Counted from the stretch's first letter, positions 10,601 through 23,361 are shown. The stretch is DNA of 64,000 nucleotides from Maylandia zebra (GCF_041146795.1 NC_135183.1:17612840-17676839), one strand, 5' to 3'. Translations and numbers: made by a program. Notes: generated from the letters alone by a model not told the origin.

Positions 10601-13600
10601 GACCAAAGGTGGCAGAAACAACAGACACATATTCAGATTTTCTACCGAACTAAAATAATTTTCTGTAATTATAAGCACCGTCTCCAGTTTGATTTGTTTT
10701 CCCCCATTATTTTCAACTTTTTCATAGCAGAGACCACGGGTCAAAGTCTAAGTCCTACACATGACAGTTGTTTACAATTAGTTTGTATTACTTATTAATA
10801 CATTATTCATTCAAAATGCACTCTAAATTAAACTGCTGTGTGAGCTTTAAATAAAGTTCATATTTGGGGATAAAACAGTTGTCTTTGAAAAGTTTGTCCG
10901 GTTTATCTGGACAAAAGGCCATAAGAAAGTGACTCTGATTTTTTTATAGCTTTGATGAGGGTATGGCAGCATTTCCATCCAGAGCTGGATTAGTTTTAGA
11001 GCACTTATGGTGGGCACGTCAGATCACTGAAGTCAGTCCATCACAAAGATTCCGTGTGTGAAAGTGATGTCACGCTCCCTGCAGCACTCGGAGTCCTGTC
11101 ACTTACTGATGGAGAGGCCTGCTCATCAGTATGTGCAGGTGTTGCAGCTGACCTCATTTTATTTCATTTCATTTTATTTCTTTTTGGTGGGAGAGTGTGC
11201 ATACTTGTCACAAAATCATACTTCCTACTGAAGAACAAAATCATGCTGACTCGTGATGATTCGTTTCCATGAACACAAAGACGTAAATGAGTTGTTCACA
11301 GTGACACATGCTGATGTTTACAGAGGGTAAAGGAGAAACAAAGAAAGAAAGAAAATAAATCTTCCTCCAGTGTTTAACAAACTGAACCAGAGCAAAATAC
11401 AGCAGTCATCACTGAAATACACCAGCAAGAACTAAAACAGGACAGGAGATGTTTCCCATCGTAACCACAGAGTCTAGAGGTATTTTGACAATAATTAAAA
11501 AGCAGGTGTATATAGTGTCTGATGGTCCATGAAGTAAACAGAGTAGAAGCACCACACCCTTGTGCCGAGCTCAGCGGTGGGGGGGGGGGGGGGGAGTCTG
11601 GTCCTCTAACTGGAACCTGTTCTTCGGCTATCGTCACTATCGCCGTTAGCATGCACTTGAAGTGTGTAACTGTAAAGGTTAAACTTTCTGTTAGATTTTA
11701 TTAGCTGCCTCTAAAAATAAACAAGTTAAAATAAATAAATAATAATCACTTTTAGACCCACAAATTTAATACTACAAAAGATTGAAAGATTGGTGGCATA
11801 TGTGTGTGTGTCATTTTTTACATTTGAATATTTTCAATTATAACGTTATTTTTTTCCACATTGACTGGCACTTTACAACAAATACAAATAAAACATATGT
11901 TAATTTTTGGAAGAAGGTAAGTATAAATTCTGATCTATAAAATGGTGCATTTTTTACCGCTTAAACGTTTTTATTTATAATATTAAGTATTGGCAAATAA
12001 AACTTAAATAATAGTTTTGGTATGAGTTTTCAAACAAAGTAAAGCCAACAAAAATATCTGTCCTGAGACCAGGTGGAGCTCAGACAAGTTTTAATCGGAT
12101 TTACTGAAAGCTCTCCACCTGTAACAGTCACAGGCAGCATGCAAAATATATGCAGAGCATCACACACTTCTCCAAAAATACTCTGTTTTTGTTGGTTATA
12201 ATGATGATGATATTCTTACAAAATAAATAGTGTTTAGAAAAAATAATATAATTCGCAAGGCGCCTCCCTCAGACACATTTACTAAGCCCACCTGCTACCT
12301 CAGGTATCAGTGGGCTGGTTCAGTGTCAGCAGTGTGGGTGTGGGGAGTTCTGAGTGGGTGTGACCCAGAGGTGTCATCTGTGTGGCCTGGCAGCAGGTCA
12401 GCAGGTGAGTTCACATATGTGCAAAGAGTGAATGTTGGCTAATTAACACAAACACATTATTTTCTGTTAGAAATGAAGTAAGCTAGCTAATGCTAGGATA
12501 CCAGTAAATACTCTTTTCTCTTTTTTAAAACCTCACCTCACCTTTTAATAGAGCCATCCTACCGTTTTACCACTCAGCATCACCTAAGAGCGCACCTGGA
12601 CCAAACCAAATGAGGAGGGAGGAGGCGGGGTAAGGGGCTGAGTTGTTTTTTATTTTTTGCTGCCAAAAACAAAAGAAAACTAATGCTGGGAAACACACGT
12701 GTTTATAAAACAAGCAAACATTATTTTATGGCGATAGGTTAAAAATTTTCATTTAAAAAAGGCTAGTTTATGTTTTGTAGGGCCCCTGTCAGTCATGGGC
12801 CCTTACAGTCATCATCACTTTCTGACGTTATTAAGAGGCAAAAAGAGTTTGGGCAGTATTTTTTCTCCTGGATGAGGTAGATTAGACTTGGTGTGGGTTC
12901 ACGTGTTTCTGTCTGCAAGCCTTTAAAGGAGAATGTGGTGGCAGTTAAGAAAAGGAAGCAGTCTGAAGTTTGCTCTGTGCTTTAACGCAAAGTTTTTGTG
13001 CTGCTAAAAGCAAGACGTCATAATGATGTAGATGTTGGATTTGTCGTACTACAGTTTACGTCAGACACATTATCAATGCTAGATTTTTAAACATTGAAAG
13101 TGAAATTAAATAAATATTGGAATTTTTTTTTTTTGTCTGGTGGAAAGAATCATTTTAGCTCCATTCGCTCCTGTTTATCTTCGACTGTTTCAGAGCACCA
13201 CCTGCTGTGCCCCCGGCTGAATTGCAGCTTTCTGCACTCCTGGTTGTAGTTCACAGGCAGCTCACTCCCTTCGTCCGTCCCTCGACACTCGGCTGCCTGC
13301 TGATACCCTCCCCCACCCCGGCCAGGTCTGCTACATCAGCTGCTACTTTTCATTTCACGGCTCAGCGGCAAGACTCTTGAAGTCTTCTCTGTGCTTGCTT
13401 TACTATTCCAGGCTACTGCAAGTTTTTTAAGCTCCACTCACTCTGAATGGACTCAGACCTGAGATACATGCCGGCTGCTGGTGCTGAGATTTTATTATCA
13501 GTCTGCAGGACCACAGCCAGCATGGGAAAAATGTCGAGGTCCAGCTCAGCCCCAGCAGCATTCCCCCCACACCAGTATGTTTCACATTGTCAGTTTAATG

Positions 13601-13660
13601 TTCACTTCATAAGGCTAGAGCTTTAGTTTGAACAACAATTGTTCTTCGGGTGTCAGTCAA
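10600..13660. other. Intergenic, no gene seen
   Basis: No exon could be supported. Notable sequence: a run of 16 G at 11579-11594, a TG-type tract near 11802-11812, and a somewhat GC-richer patch at about 13190-13350. Open frames here are short and have no recognisable domain. Confidence 0.5.
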
Positions 13661-13669
13661 ATGAACATA

Positions 13670-14150
13670 AAGACTCAACAACACAAAGCTCTGCATAAAG
13701 AGCATAAAGGATAAAAAAAAAACCCACAAAAAAACATAAAAAGTCCTAAAAAGTTATTACACCAACAAACAGACGCGACACAAAGAGACAACAGAAGAAA
13801 TACATTGTCACAAAAGAGGTAAGATGGATCCACAAAGACAACTAAGAGAGGCATGGCTGCAAAAGAAATGAAAACTACAAATACATTTACCACAAAGTAC
13901 AAATAACAGACCCAAATGGGAGGAAACAGACAGAAAAAAATTCAATCATTGCAAAGAAAAATACCACAAAGAAATCCAGAACTGCAAAGCTGTAATTGCA
14001 CTTGTTTTTCAATTGTTTATGCAAAGTGGCATTAAAAACAAACAAAAAAACTACAGTCAGACCAAGACTGAAACAAACCACTAAGAACAACCTCTGAGAA
14101 ACACCAGCACATGAGCACAGAGATATATAAAAACGCAAAACATAACAAGC
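13670..14150. repeat. Degenerate A/C/G-rich, T-poor low-complexity tract
   Basis: About 480 bases are strikingly poor in T on the plus strand and keep returning to loosely repeated CACAAAG, ACAAAG and GCAAAG words. It looks like an old, diverged tandem array or an A-rich retroelement leader. It creates two spurious minus-strand frames full of Phe, Val, Cys and Leu. Confidence 0.5.
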
Positions 14151-14163
14151 GATTTGAACCATA

Positions 14164-14613
14164 CACTGTATATAAAAGATGGACATAGCCGTGTGACGTC
14201 ACCAATCATGAAGCCTGGAGCTGAGCGCCACCTTGGAGTTTTGAAACTGGGCGTGACGAGTGTGGCGTCAGTTTCCTGCTCCTCTCCAACTGTGATGGGA
14301 CCTAAATTTAAAAAAGTAACTTGTTTTATTCAGGCAGACCTGAAACCGGCACCTGAGACCATAAACTCAGACTTCTGTTAAGTCTGACTTCAGAGGAGTC
14401 CCTCCCTGCTGGACAATAAATGAGGATTAGCAGTGACTTAAGAGTTTACAAATTCAGTTTGTAAACTTTCATATTCCCCAGAAAAGTCTCAAAAAGCCAC
14501 ACAATTTTTTTTTAATGAGGACTGGGAACCAACTCGGGTTCAGGGACTCCGATTAGCTGAGGTGAAGCCTAGCAGACAGCTAGCAGCTACAGATGTGCCT
14601 CCATCACCATCTA
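14164..14613 (+). repeat. Dispersed repeat, interrupted by a MITE
   Basis: It begins with CTGTATATAAAAGATGGACA, a start seen again in a shorter form near 26138-26175. Its right part (about 14550-14600, AGCCTAGCAGACAGCTAGCAG) is nearly identical to 53407-53440. The MITE at 14617-14839 interrupts the right end. The family name is not assigned. Confidence 0.6.
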
Positions 14614-14616
14614 GAG

Positions 14617-14839
14617 CACAGGTGTCGAACTCCAGGCCTCGAGGGCTGGTGTCCTGCAGGTTTTAGATAACAGCCTGGGTCAACAAACCTGAATCAAATG
14701 ATTAGTTCATTACCAGGCCTCTGGAGAACTTCAAGACATGTTGAGGAGGTAATTTAGACATTTTAATCACCTGTGTTGGATCAAGGACACATCTACCTGC
14801 AGGACACCGGCCCTGGAGGCCTGGACTTCGACACCTGTG
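14617..14839. mobile_element. hAT-type MITE, 223 bp, with perfect 8-bp target duplication
   Basis: The terminal inverted repeats are about 30 bp long, starting CACAGGTGTCGAACTCCAGG on the left and the near-exact complement (CACAGGTGTCGAAGTCCAGG) on the right. The target duplication ATCTAGAG is perfect at 14609-14616 and 14840-14847. There is no coding capacity. The element at 55667-55892 belongs to the same family. Confidence 0.92.
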
Positions 14840-14849
14840 ATCTAGAGCC

Positions 14850-16620
14850 TCTGCTGGACATAAAAGGTACTATATGTTGGTGCTTCAGTTTTAGTTTACA
14901 GCAAACTAACTGGCACAATATTTGCAGACAGTGAATCTTTATAAAAATAATTATTTTTAGTCTTTTAAACCAGTAAAATGAAGATTGTGACTAAAAATAA
15001 AAACATTACTTAAAACTTTATGTTAAAACTCATAGTCATAGGTGGATAGCTTCTCTGATAGCCTTTCAGTCTTTAAACATGCAGAAGCTCAAACAGATCT
15101 GAACTCAGCTGCATGTTGTGTTTATCTTACAGTCCACCTCAGGCCAGGCTGGGACCGGCCATCTGTCAGCACTGCAAACCCAGTGAAGCCTGGCCGGTCC
15201 TGAACCCAGCCAGGCTCATGGCTGACAGGAAGTGTTTAATGGGGAACACTTGGAATCAAACAACCTGCAACAAGCCAGAAACACAATATCAAAACTTTTA
15301 TTTGGTCTAGATTTGAACATCAGTGTGTGATAATAATCAGACTTAGCCTAAGAGCATTATTGCAGCAAAAACCAGAAGCAGGAGGATTTTTTAGTCCACA
15401 AAATCTGCTCTCTGCTCTCTAACACAGTCATGCGACAATGACAGCTCAGAGGCAAACTCATGGGTACTGATAGCTTCTGTCAGCTTTGTTAGGAGAGATC
15501 ATGTTCTGAACGTGGTGAAAGGGGACCTCTTTACTTCATAAAACTAAGAGTAAAACATGAGAGGACCAAAATCAGACTAAAACTGAGATGACAGGATAGT
15601 ACAGCTGTAAAGTTTATCACATCTGCTATGTTATATTAACATTTGTCCCATTTATGTTTGTTAATGCTTATAGTTGAGCTGCCCTGGCATTTGGGGGTTT
15701 TATAGAAATATAAAGGAACACATATTAGTCAGGCTAAAAGGGTTTTATAAAATAAACTTCTGAATGTCACAACTAGAATCAGTTAGTTTGAATAGAAAAT
15801 CACACAAAAATACACTCAAAACACACACACACTGAGGAAGGGGACGAGAAACAGATGAACGTAATAAAGTCACGAATGAGGCATAAATCTGAAAACAAGA
15901 TACTGGAGACACTTTCAAAATAAAACAGGAAACAACAAAATAACCACACTAAACACTGAAAGAGAAATGTAAATATGAAACTCAAGACTGAGACAGAAAC
16001 GGGAACTCTTTGCTAAAAGAATTGAAAACTAGGCAGGAACCAAATAAAAAAACTGAAGAAAACTCAAATGAATATGAAACTGGATGAAAGAATGACAGTG
16101 AAATCAAAACATTCAACTGAGTCTGTCAGTGTCTGAGTTCAGCTGGAGTGCTGGCAGGTATGAGCTGTCTGAGGACACAGGTATTCAGATCCAGGTTTTT
16201 TGGGTTGGCGCCAGTGAAGCTTCATGTGTTTACGACAACCAAAAAACCAAAAGACCATCATGCCTGATATCATGATTATCGAGCCCGGGCATGTTGCTCA
16301 CATCACCAACAAAAGGTCAAACTTAAGAAAACCTTCCTACATGTTGCAGACATGCACAGCATCATTGTGGTTTTAAGTATAGGGTAAATTGAAGCTCATA
16401 ACATTTCTAATATAAAAATACAACATATTAGAAAATTAGGAGTCACAGCTGGAAGATGTATTAAAGTCATTGCGCATTGAAATGCTTGTGAGTGGTTAGG
16501 TGGAACTCTGATTTGTTTAATTTATCAGTTTAGCATCTGTTAAAATTAGTTTAAGATTTAAAATCAGGAATCTTCATTGATGAGCAGCGCTCGGTGAGAG
16601 ATAAATATCTGGAGTTTTTC
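14850..16620. other. Intergenic, no gene; A-rich T-poor tract at 15780-16120
   Basis: No exon could be supported. From about 15780 to 16120 the plus strand is A-rich and T-poor with loosely recurring AAACTGAAGA and AAAACTC words, resembling the leader regions of some fish gypsy-type elements but without a diagnostic domain or primer-binding site. Confidence 0.4.
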
Positions 16621-17010
16621 ATGTTTGTCCTGATATCTTCTGCTCTTCGCTGCAGAATACTGAAAGGAAAAGCCCATCAGCTGACAGACTCACAGCCATT
16701 AACCTTATCATCGTTTCCCTGTTTGCAGCTTTAAAGTGGCACAGTTGGCACTCACACTTGGCCTAATGTGAGCAGAGATGCTGCTCTGACATTTTTACTT
16801 GCTCTTCCAAACGGATGGTTGGCAAACGGCATGGCTCCATGCAGACGCCGTGGAAGCCAAGAACGTGTCCTTCTCTGCTGACTCGGAGACACAGTGACAT
16901 TTGTAAGGACCGACTCTTTGGGCTTAGAGAGGTCGTTGTAAATGTCAGCCAAGTGCAGCAGAAATCAGAGCAGGAAAACACCGCGTTCAGCCCTGCAGGA
17001 GCTTTAAGTC
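16620..17010. other. Non-repetitive block, possible conserved non-coding sequence
   Basis: This stretch has balanced composition and no repeat signature, unlike its neighbours, and has no convincing splice-flanked frame. It is flagged only as a candidate for cross-species conservation. Confidence 0.3.
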
Positions 17011-17649
17011 ACTTCACTACAGCCACTGATCACATGTCAACACAGGCAAGAGGAAGTCATGTGATCTGAAGGCTTTTGTGACAGGAAGAGAGGAACTGAA
17101 TGCCCAATCTGAAAAAAGCCAAACAATAACATTTTTAAGTTATCCAAGTGACTTATAGATCATGTTTAACCTGAGCAGCTAAAAACTGTGGGGGGTTTCT
17201 AAATATATAAAGGGGGTCCGGTGTTCTCGTCAGCTCTAGTGAGCCTTGACCCCCCGGCTACCTCTGAAGCTGGTGGGTAACAGACATCTCTGAAAACGTC
17301 AGAGCACTTTAGCAAATATGTGATCTCTTGATAAACTGAGCAGATATTTGAAGTTTACACACCTGCATTCTGGCCTGAAAATATGTTAAAAGTTTGTTTT
17401 GTGACCCAGAAGGAGTAATAAGAGTAATATTAAAACTAAGTAGCTGTTGCCATTGTTGGAAACTGGAATTGGCTCGCCGTGCTATGAATTCTGGGATAGG
17501 TTGGGCCATGGGAAGGATACACCCGATCCATCCTTCAAATTCGGGGAAATGAACGCAATTGTGGGCTGCATTTGGAGGAGCCTTCGAATTGGGACAGCCT
17601 TCATCACCTGGCTGTGACGCAATCCACCTTCAAATGCGGCCTCTGAAGG

Positions 17650-18530
17650 ATGTGTCATGCATAATGTATCATGGTCTGGGTGAGTCACAGTAATTTTTCC
17701 ACAGTGCCTGCTCTCCTCCTCTGAGTGGAGCCTTCATCGCCCCTCCCAGGAGTCACACCTGGAGCTAATCAGACCGGTTGTGTTTAAGACCAGCCTTTGC
17801 CAGATTGTCTGCTAACCTTGTGTTTTTCCATAGTGCTTGTACTTACCCTTTTCCTCTTGTCGTCTCAGTCGGATCACGAAAAATCCACACCCAACCCTGC
17901 AATAACCTCTCACGCCTGGTTGCTGGTCTCCTCTGCTCACTCACAGCCAGTAACATTTCTTTGCCTGCTCTCCTGCCTCACCTGCCTGCCTGCCTCCCTG
18001 CTCCTCTGTTTTGAAAACCTGGGAAAATTCTCGATTGGACTCACCCAGGCCTCTACCTCACGTCCTCCCCATCCTGCATCACTTCACCTGCATACAAAGT
18101 AAGACGTTAAGACTTTTTACTGGATGTGTATTCATTCAATCCTCAGAACCACCCTGTTTCTCCTCTCCCTTGGTTTCAGTGCCATAGACCACAAGCTCTT
18201 GAACCACAGTTTGTTTGACATGCTCGAGCACCTGTATCCAGTCGGCCTAGGCTGGAGCCTCCCTGTCCATGTATATTGTATTTAGTTAATCTCGGTCTAG
18301 AATATCATAGTTCATGTTAACTACCCAAAGCCTGGTTCAAAGTCTAGTTCATAGCTCATGTTAAGTATTCATAGTCCTGCTCAGAGCTTTAGTTCATGCT
18401 TTCACGTTGCCTTTCACAGGGTCACTTTGTAAATAAAGCACTCAGTTCACACAATCAAGTCTCTGTTCTGAATCTGCTCTTGGGTCCACTTCGTGTTTCT
18501 GATGGCCGAACCATGACCAAATGAGGCGAG
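17650..18530 (+). mobile_element. Probable solo or remnant LTR of a gypsy-type element
   Basis: The architecture suggests a retroviral-type LTR: a 5' region with CACACCTGGAGCTAATC and a TTTAAG-type motif (about 17755-17795), an AATAAA signal at about 18432-18437, and a short 3' part typical of fish LTRs ending near 18515. A T-poor purine-rich stretch follows (18520-18630). No target duplication, primer-binding site or pol frame was found, so limits and class are tentative. Confidence 0.45.
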
Positions 18531-20060
18531 GGCCAAAAAACAGGAAGACCGTAAAACCTGAAGAAAACATAAGCAACATGAGAATAAGCAATGGAACAGA
18601 AAGAAAGATGAAAACAAAGATGATTAGTGGCTGAAAACAGAGCAGTGAGAGGTCAACATCAGCCCAGTGACTGTCATCAAAATCAGATCTGTTTCTGTGT
18701 TTATTGGCGCCACAGTGCCTTCTCTCAGAGGACAGAGATAAATGCCACGAGCACTGTTGAAAAACTGGCTCATTGTGGCAGGTGTACGAATATGAAAAAT
18801 TATATATTAATAAGAATACTGAGAGGTGGGCTAAAATTTCAATTTAACAGGTTATCACACTTGGTTGTACACCTCGGACAGGCCTCTGAGACCCAACATC
18901 GCATAAAACAAAGCTGTGGCGATGTCAACCACTGGTTTGAAAGTTCCTGTTGCAAAACCTCAAGCTCACTTCCACAGCTTGGTGTTTAAAAGATCCATGT
19001 GAATAGTGAACAATGGCAGTAATAGTAAGTTGCTATTAAGCTTAGAAAGCATTTATAGGGACCATGTGGAGCAAAGCAAATAATATTGAGTGATGCGAAG
19101 CATCCACTTACCACCTCATTTAAAATGGCACCATCAGCACTGCGCCAACACAGGCACCACATAGGTTACCCAGTTAGTGTGGCCATGACTGCTGTTTTAT
19201 ACGTGCTCATAAATAAATTGACTTGACTGCATCTGAAAAGCAGCAGCTCTCTCTGAAGTGCAGCATGAGTGTTCTCTGCATCAGCATGCTGTGGTAAGTT
19301 AACAGGAGGTTTATTGTGAAAGGAAAGCAGTCTGAGTACGTCCTGCCGCTCGGCTCTCGGTGCAGAGGTAAAGTCGCTCCAAACGTCTCTGAATTTCACG
19401 CCGCTGTGCTCAGGCTGTGACCCACTTCTTTCACTCAAAGCCTTCCTTTTACTTCAGCAGAGATAAACAAACACGAGCTCCCCACGAGGTGTTTCATTAC
19501 CAGCCGAGACGCTCAAACAACATTCAACACATTTAAACAGGAATAACTCAGCTGCAACGAGAAGACGGGGTTTTGTTGAACTGGAAGTTGTCATGCAGGG
19601 ATAATGTGGTGACATGATGATGAGTCAGTGTGTTTCTGTGCAGTGTTTTCAGAAACTGATGTCTCCTGTTTCTGCTTTTGTTTTGGAGCTTTTTAAAAAA
19701 AAAAAAAAATAAACATTCTCAGAGAGAAATGTAAATGAGCATCAAAGAAGAGGCAGCTCGTTAGCGGCTCAGAGGGGCTCCACAGGCTCACGTTTAACAT
19801 CAGGAACAACACCAGAAAGAGTGTTTCTAATGGTACTGTTAGACTAATCATTGGTTTTTTAATATACACCACATGTTAAAATGTTTTTGTCTAAATGTAG
19901 ATTTGAACCAAAGTTCAAGAAATGTTGTAATAAGATGCAAATTAATGGTGGGTATTTTGGCCTCTGTGGATAATTTTCCCCTTCATAACAACGGCGTTAA
20001 CTTTGGTTACAGACAAAAGATCGGACAAAGTTAAAGCGAGGAACCAGAAGAGAGTGCAGC
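18530..20060. other. Intergenic, no gene seen
   Basis: No recognisable exon on either strand. A poly(A) run lies at about 19696-19710. The flank at 20061-20062 supplies the TA target of the Tc1-like element. Confidence 0.5.
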
Positions 20061-20062
20061 TA

Positions 20063-21667
20063 CAGTGGGGCAAAAAAGTATTTAGTCAGCCACCGATTGT
20101 GCAAGTTGCCCCACCTAAAATGATGACAGAGGTCAGTAATTTGCACCAGAGGTACACTTCAACTGTGAGAGACAGAATGTGAAAAAAAAAATCCATGAAT
20201 CCACATGGTAGGATTTGTAAAGAATTTATTCGTAAATCAGGGTGGAAAATAAGTATTTGGTCAATAACAAAAATACAACTCAATACTTTGTAACATAACC
20301 TTTGTTGGCAATAACAGAGGTCAAACGTTTACTATAGGTCTTTACCAGGTTTGCACACACAGTAGCTGGTATTTTGGCCGATTCCTCCATGCAGATCTTC
20401 TCGAGAGCAGTGATGTTTTGGGGCTGTCGCCGAGCAACACGGACTTTCAACTCCCGCCACAGATTTTCTATGGGGTTGAGGTCTGGAGACTGGCTAGGCC
20501 ACTCCAGGACTTTCAAATGCTTCTTACAGAGCCACTCCTTTGTTGCCCGGGCGGTGTGTTTTGGATCTTTGTCATGTTGGAAGACCCAGCCTCGTTTCAT
20601 CTTCAAAGTTCTCACTGATGGAAGGAGGTTTTGGCTCAAACTTTCACGATACATGGCCCCATTCATTCTGTCCTTAACACGGATCAGTCGTCCTGTCCCC
20701 TTGGCAGAAAAACAGCCCCATAGCATGATGTTTCCACCCCCATGCTTCACAGTAGGTATGGTGTTCTTGGGATGCAACTCAGTATTCTTCTTCCTCCAAA
20801 CACGACGAGTTGAGTTTATACCAAAAAGTTCTACTTTGGTTTCATCTGACCACATGACATTCTCCCAATCCTCTGCTGTATCATCCATGTGCTCTCTGGC
20901 AAACTTCAGACGGGCCTGGACATGCACTGGCTTCAGCAGCGGAACACGTCTGGCACTGCGGGATTTGATTCCCTGCCGTTGTAGTGTGTTACTGATGGTG
21001 ACCTTTGTTACTTTGGTCCCAGCTCTCTGCAGGTCATTCACCAGGTCCCCCCGTGTGGTTCTGGGATCTTTGCTCACCGTTCTCATGATCATTTTGACCC
21101 CACGGGATGAGATCTTGCGTGGAGCCCCAGATCGAGGGAGATTATCAGTGGTCTTGTATGTCTTCCATTTTCTGATGATTGCTCCCACAGTTGATTTTTT
21201 CACACCAAGCTGCTTGCCTATTGTAGATTCACTCTTCCCAGTCTGGTGCAGGTCTACAATACTTTTCCTGGTGTCCTTCGAAAGCTCTTTGGTCTTGGCC
21301 ATGGCGGAGTTTGGAGTCTGACTGTTTGAGGCTGTGGACAGGTGTCTTTTATACAGATGATGAGTTCAAACAGGTGCCATTCATACAGGTAATGAGTAGG
21401 GGACAGAAAAGCTTCTTACAGAAGACGTTACAGGTCTGTGAGAGCCAGAGATTTTCCTTGTTTGAGGTGACCAAATACTTATTTTCCGCCCTAATTTACG
21501 AATAAATTCTTTACAAATCCTACCATGTGGATTCATGGATTTTTTTTTCACATTCTGTCTCTCACAGTTGAAGTGTACCTCTGGTGCAAATTACTGACCT
21601 CTGTCATCATTTTAAGTGGGGGAACTTGCACAATCGGTGGCTGACTAAATACTTTTTTGCCCCACTG
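20063..21667 (-). mobile_element. Full-length Tc1-like transposon with IR/DR ends
   Basis: The 1605-bp element is bounded by CAGTGGGGCAAAAAAGTATT-type ends and flanked by TA on both sides (20061-20062, 21668-21669). The inverted repeats are about 200 bp (20063-20263 and 21468-21667) and differ by about four substitutions and one A-run indel. Each carries an outer copy (AAGTATTTAGTCA) and an inner copy (AAGTATTTGGTCA) of the same motif, giving the IR/DR arrangement known from Sleeping Beauty-like elements, where transposase binds both. Uninterrupted transposase between near-identical ends suggests a recent insertion. Confidence 0.95.
20280..21302 (-). CDS. Tc1/mariner-family transposase, apparently intact
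   Basis: The 340-residue frame has no internal stop and matches the usual length of Tc1-like transposases. In order it shows an N-terminal helix-turn-helix DNA-binding region (about residues 1-110, beginning [15 protein letters not shown]), then the DDE catalytic domain with MWSDETK (first Asp, about residue 150), [11 protein letters not shown] (second Asp, about 245) and [15 protein letters not shown] (Glu, about 283). The [10 protein letters not shown] glycine-rich box and the closing NKGYVTKY are also family features. The start is the first ATG after the right inverted repeat. All three catalytic residues are present, so an active enzyme is possible, though activity cannot be shown from sequence. 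The long plus-strand frame at 20374-21321 is a shadow of this gene. Confidence 0.95.
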   Translation of the reverse strand: MAKTKELSKDTRKSIVDLHQTGKSESTIGKQLGVKKSTVGAIIRKWKTYKTTDNLPRSGAPRKISSRGVKMIMRTVSKDPRTTRGDLVNDLQRAGTKVTKVTISNTLQRQGIKSRSARRVPLLKPVHVQARLKFAREHMDDTAEDWENVMWSDETKVELFGINSTRRVWRKKNTELHPKNTIPTVKHGGGNIMLWGCFSAKGTGRLIRVKDRMNGAMYRESLSQNLLPSVRTLKMKRGWVFQHDKDPKHTARATKEWLCKKHLKVLEWPSQSPDLNPIENLWRELKVRVARRQPQNITALEKICMEESAKIPATVCANLVKTYSKRLTSVIANKGYVTKY

Positions 21668-21669
21668 TA

Positions 21670-22760
21670 TACTGGAGAAGAAGATAACTAACAGTTATCT
21701 GGGGTTCATTTCAGGAGTCAGAGACAAATATAACAACTGTATAGAGGAGAATATTTTAATAAATTTGCAGTATTTGGGGTGTGACCTCTTTGACTGACAG
21801 GTCGATGGTGACATAAGCATCACTATGGTGTTTTTCACTCATGTTCAACACCATAAACTCATCAGGGAAGAGTTTCCAGAGTTCGAGGACCAGCAGGTTC
21901 ATTTCTTCATAGATTTCTTATCAATCAGACTTCCGAGGAATAGCCCCCTGCTGGTAATGAGAGGGAGTGCAGGTTTAAGTGATGAGTTCATTTCAAACTA
22001 CTTTTCAAACAGTAAGTAATCTGATGTCTCGGAGGGTTTATTAAGCTTTGTGTAGCTGCTGCTTTATACTTTTGTTGCTTGGTCGGAGCAGAATCAAACT
22101 AACACATTACCCTGGAACCTCCGAGCCACACTGTGCAGCTCTTTGGCAGCAGCTTGTTCTAAATTTGAGGGTTTAATAGGAATGAATTATTAATCAGCAT
22201 AATTCAATCATCTTAGTCTGATTGTTCTAAAGTCCCTCCAGTGTTTGCTGAGCCACTTAATATTAAGGCCGAAAGACAGTTTCTAATCAGCCGTTCTGAA
22301 GAGGCCGACGGGCAGATTCATTCATCACACAGATATTTCCCCAGGTGCAACATCAGCCCACAGTCGGTTATGAGCTCTGATCCACAGCGGCAACAGCGGG
22401 GAGGAGCAACCAGAGACGAAGAACCGAAGACGAAGCAGCAGACGGTTTAGATGACACGGTCCAGCAGTGTTGTGCAATTAAACACAGCAAATTCTGCAAC
22501 TGAGCACAACTGCAGCAAGACCTGAAACAAACAAACAAACAAAAAAACTTGTGAAACTCAGCAGCAACAACACAGCAGCCAATCCAACTGCTGTGATTAA
22601 ACACCTGCAGCTCAACACAACAACTTACCTGCAGCAACAATTGCAACTAAAAACAATAATATTATAACAACACCTATAACTGTATACAGCAAGTCCTGCG
22701 GCAAAAACTGCTTAAACTAAGGATGACCTAGTTTATTGGTCCGGGTTGCAGTGTTTGTTT
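21670..22760. other. Intergenic, no gene; CAGCAAC-rich tract at 22480-22720
   Basis: No exon was recognised. The plus strand from about 22480 to 22720 is rich in CAA, GCAAC and ACAAAC words and poor in T, a low-complexity tract. Confidence 0.45.
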
Positions 22761-22764
22761 GCAG

Positions 22765-23155
22765 AAGCAGGGCCGGACTGGTAATCTAGCATGGTCCCGG
22801 TGAACCAACCCACTTTTGGGCGGATGGGTCAGTTGAGGGGCTGCACTGGCCCTACATGCACTGAGAGCAGTAGTTTAGTGCAGAAGAAATGACTTAAAGG
22901 CAGAGCTGAAAATGTAAGACAGAAAAAGAAACTAAAAGTAAATTCAGCAAAATTGGCAAATTAACCGACATGTTAGCTATCGAATCTCCTGCACAGTGGA
23001 CAGTACCAGTAACAACCAGCTACCACGCTGAAATTAACGTGGTAAGAAGACAGATGGATGGACATAATTAGGAAGGGAGAGATTTATTTTTGATCATGAT
23101 GAGCTGCAGTGACCGAAAAAGCCAGGGCCGATTATTTGTCCCTGTCCGGCCAGAA
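22765..23155. repeat. Possible MITE with GGCCGGAC-type ends
   Basis: AGGGCCGGACTGG near 22769 is echoed in inverted orientation near 23145 (GTCCGGCC). This ending is familiar from a dispersed teleost element, but the terminal repeats are imperfect and no target duplication was found. Confidence 0.35.
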
Positions 23156-23361
23156 GTTGCTCTAGTTTTATTTGTTGCAGAAATGATTTCATGCTGTTAG
23201 TCGCAGCTGTAGCAAAAAGGTTTTGTTGTTTCTCTCTGAAAGTTCTGCAACTTGTTGAAAAATGTAAATGTTAAGTTTTCCTCTCATTGAAAACCAGCAA
23301 AAGTAAATATCCACATCCATATACGGATCTGAGAAAATTAAATCTATTTTCCTTTTTGATA

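Noticed and set aside
20374-21321. 315-codon plus-strand open frame
   Set aside because: It is the antisense shadow of the intact Tc1-like transposase at 20280-21302 and has no domain of its own.
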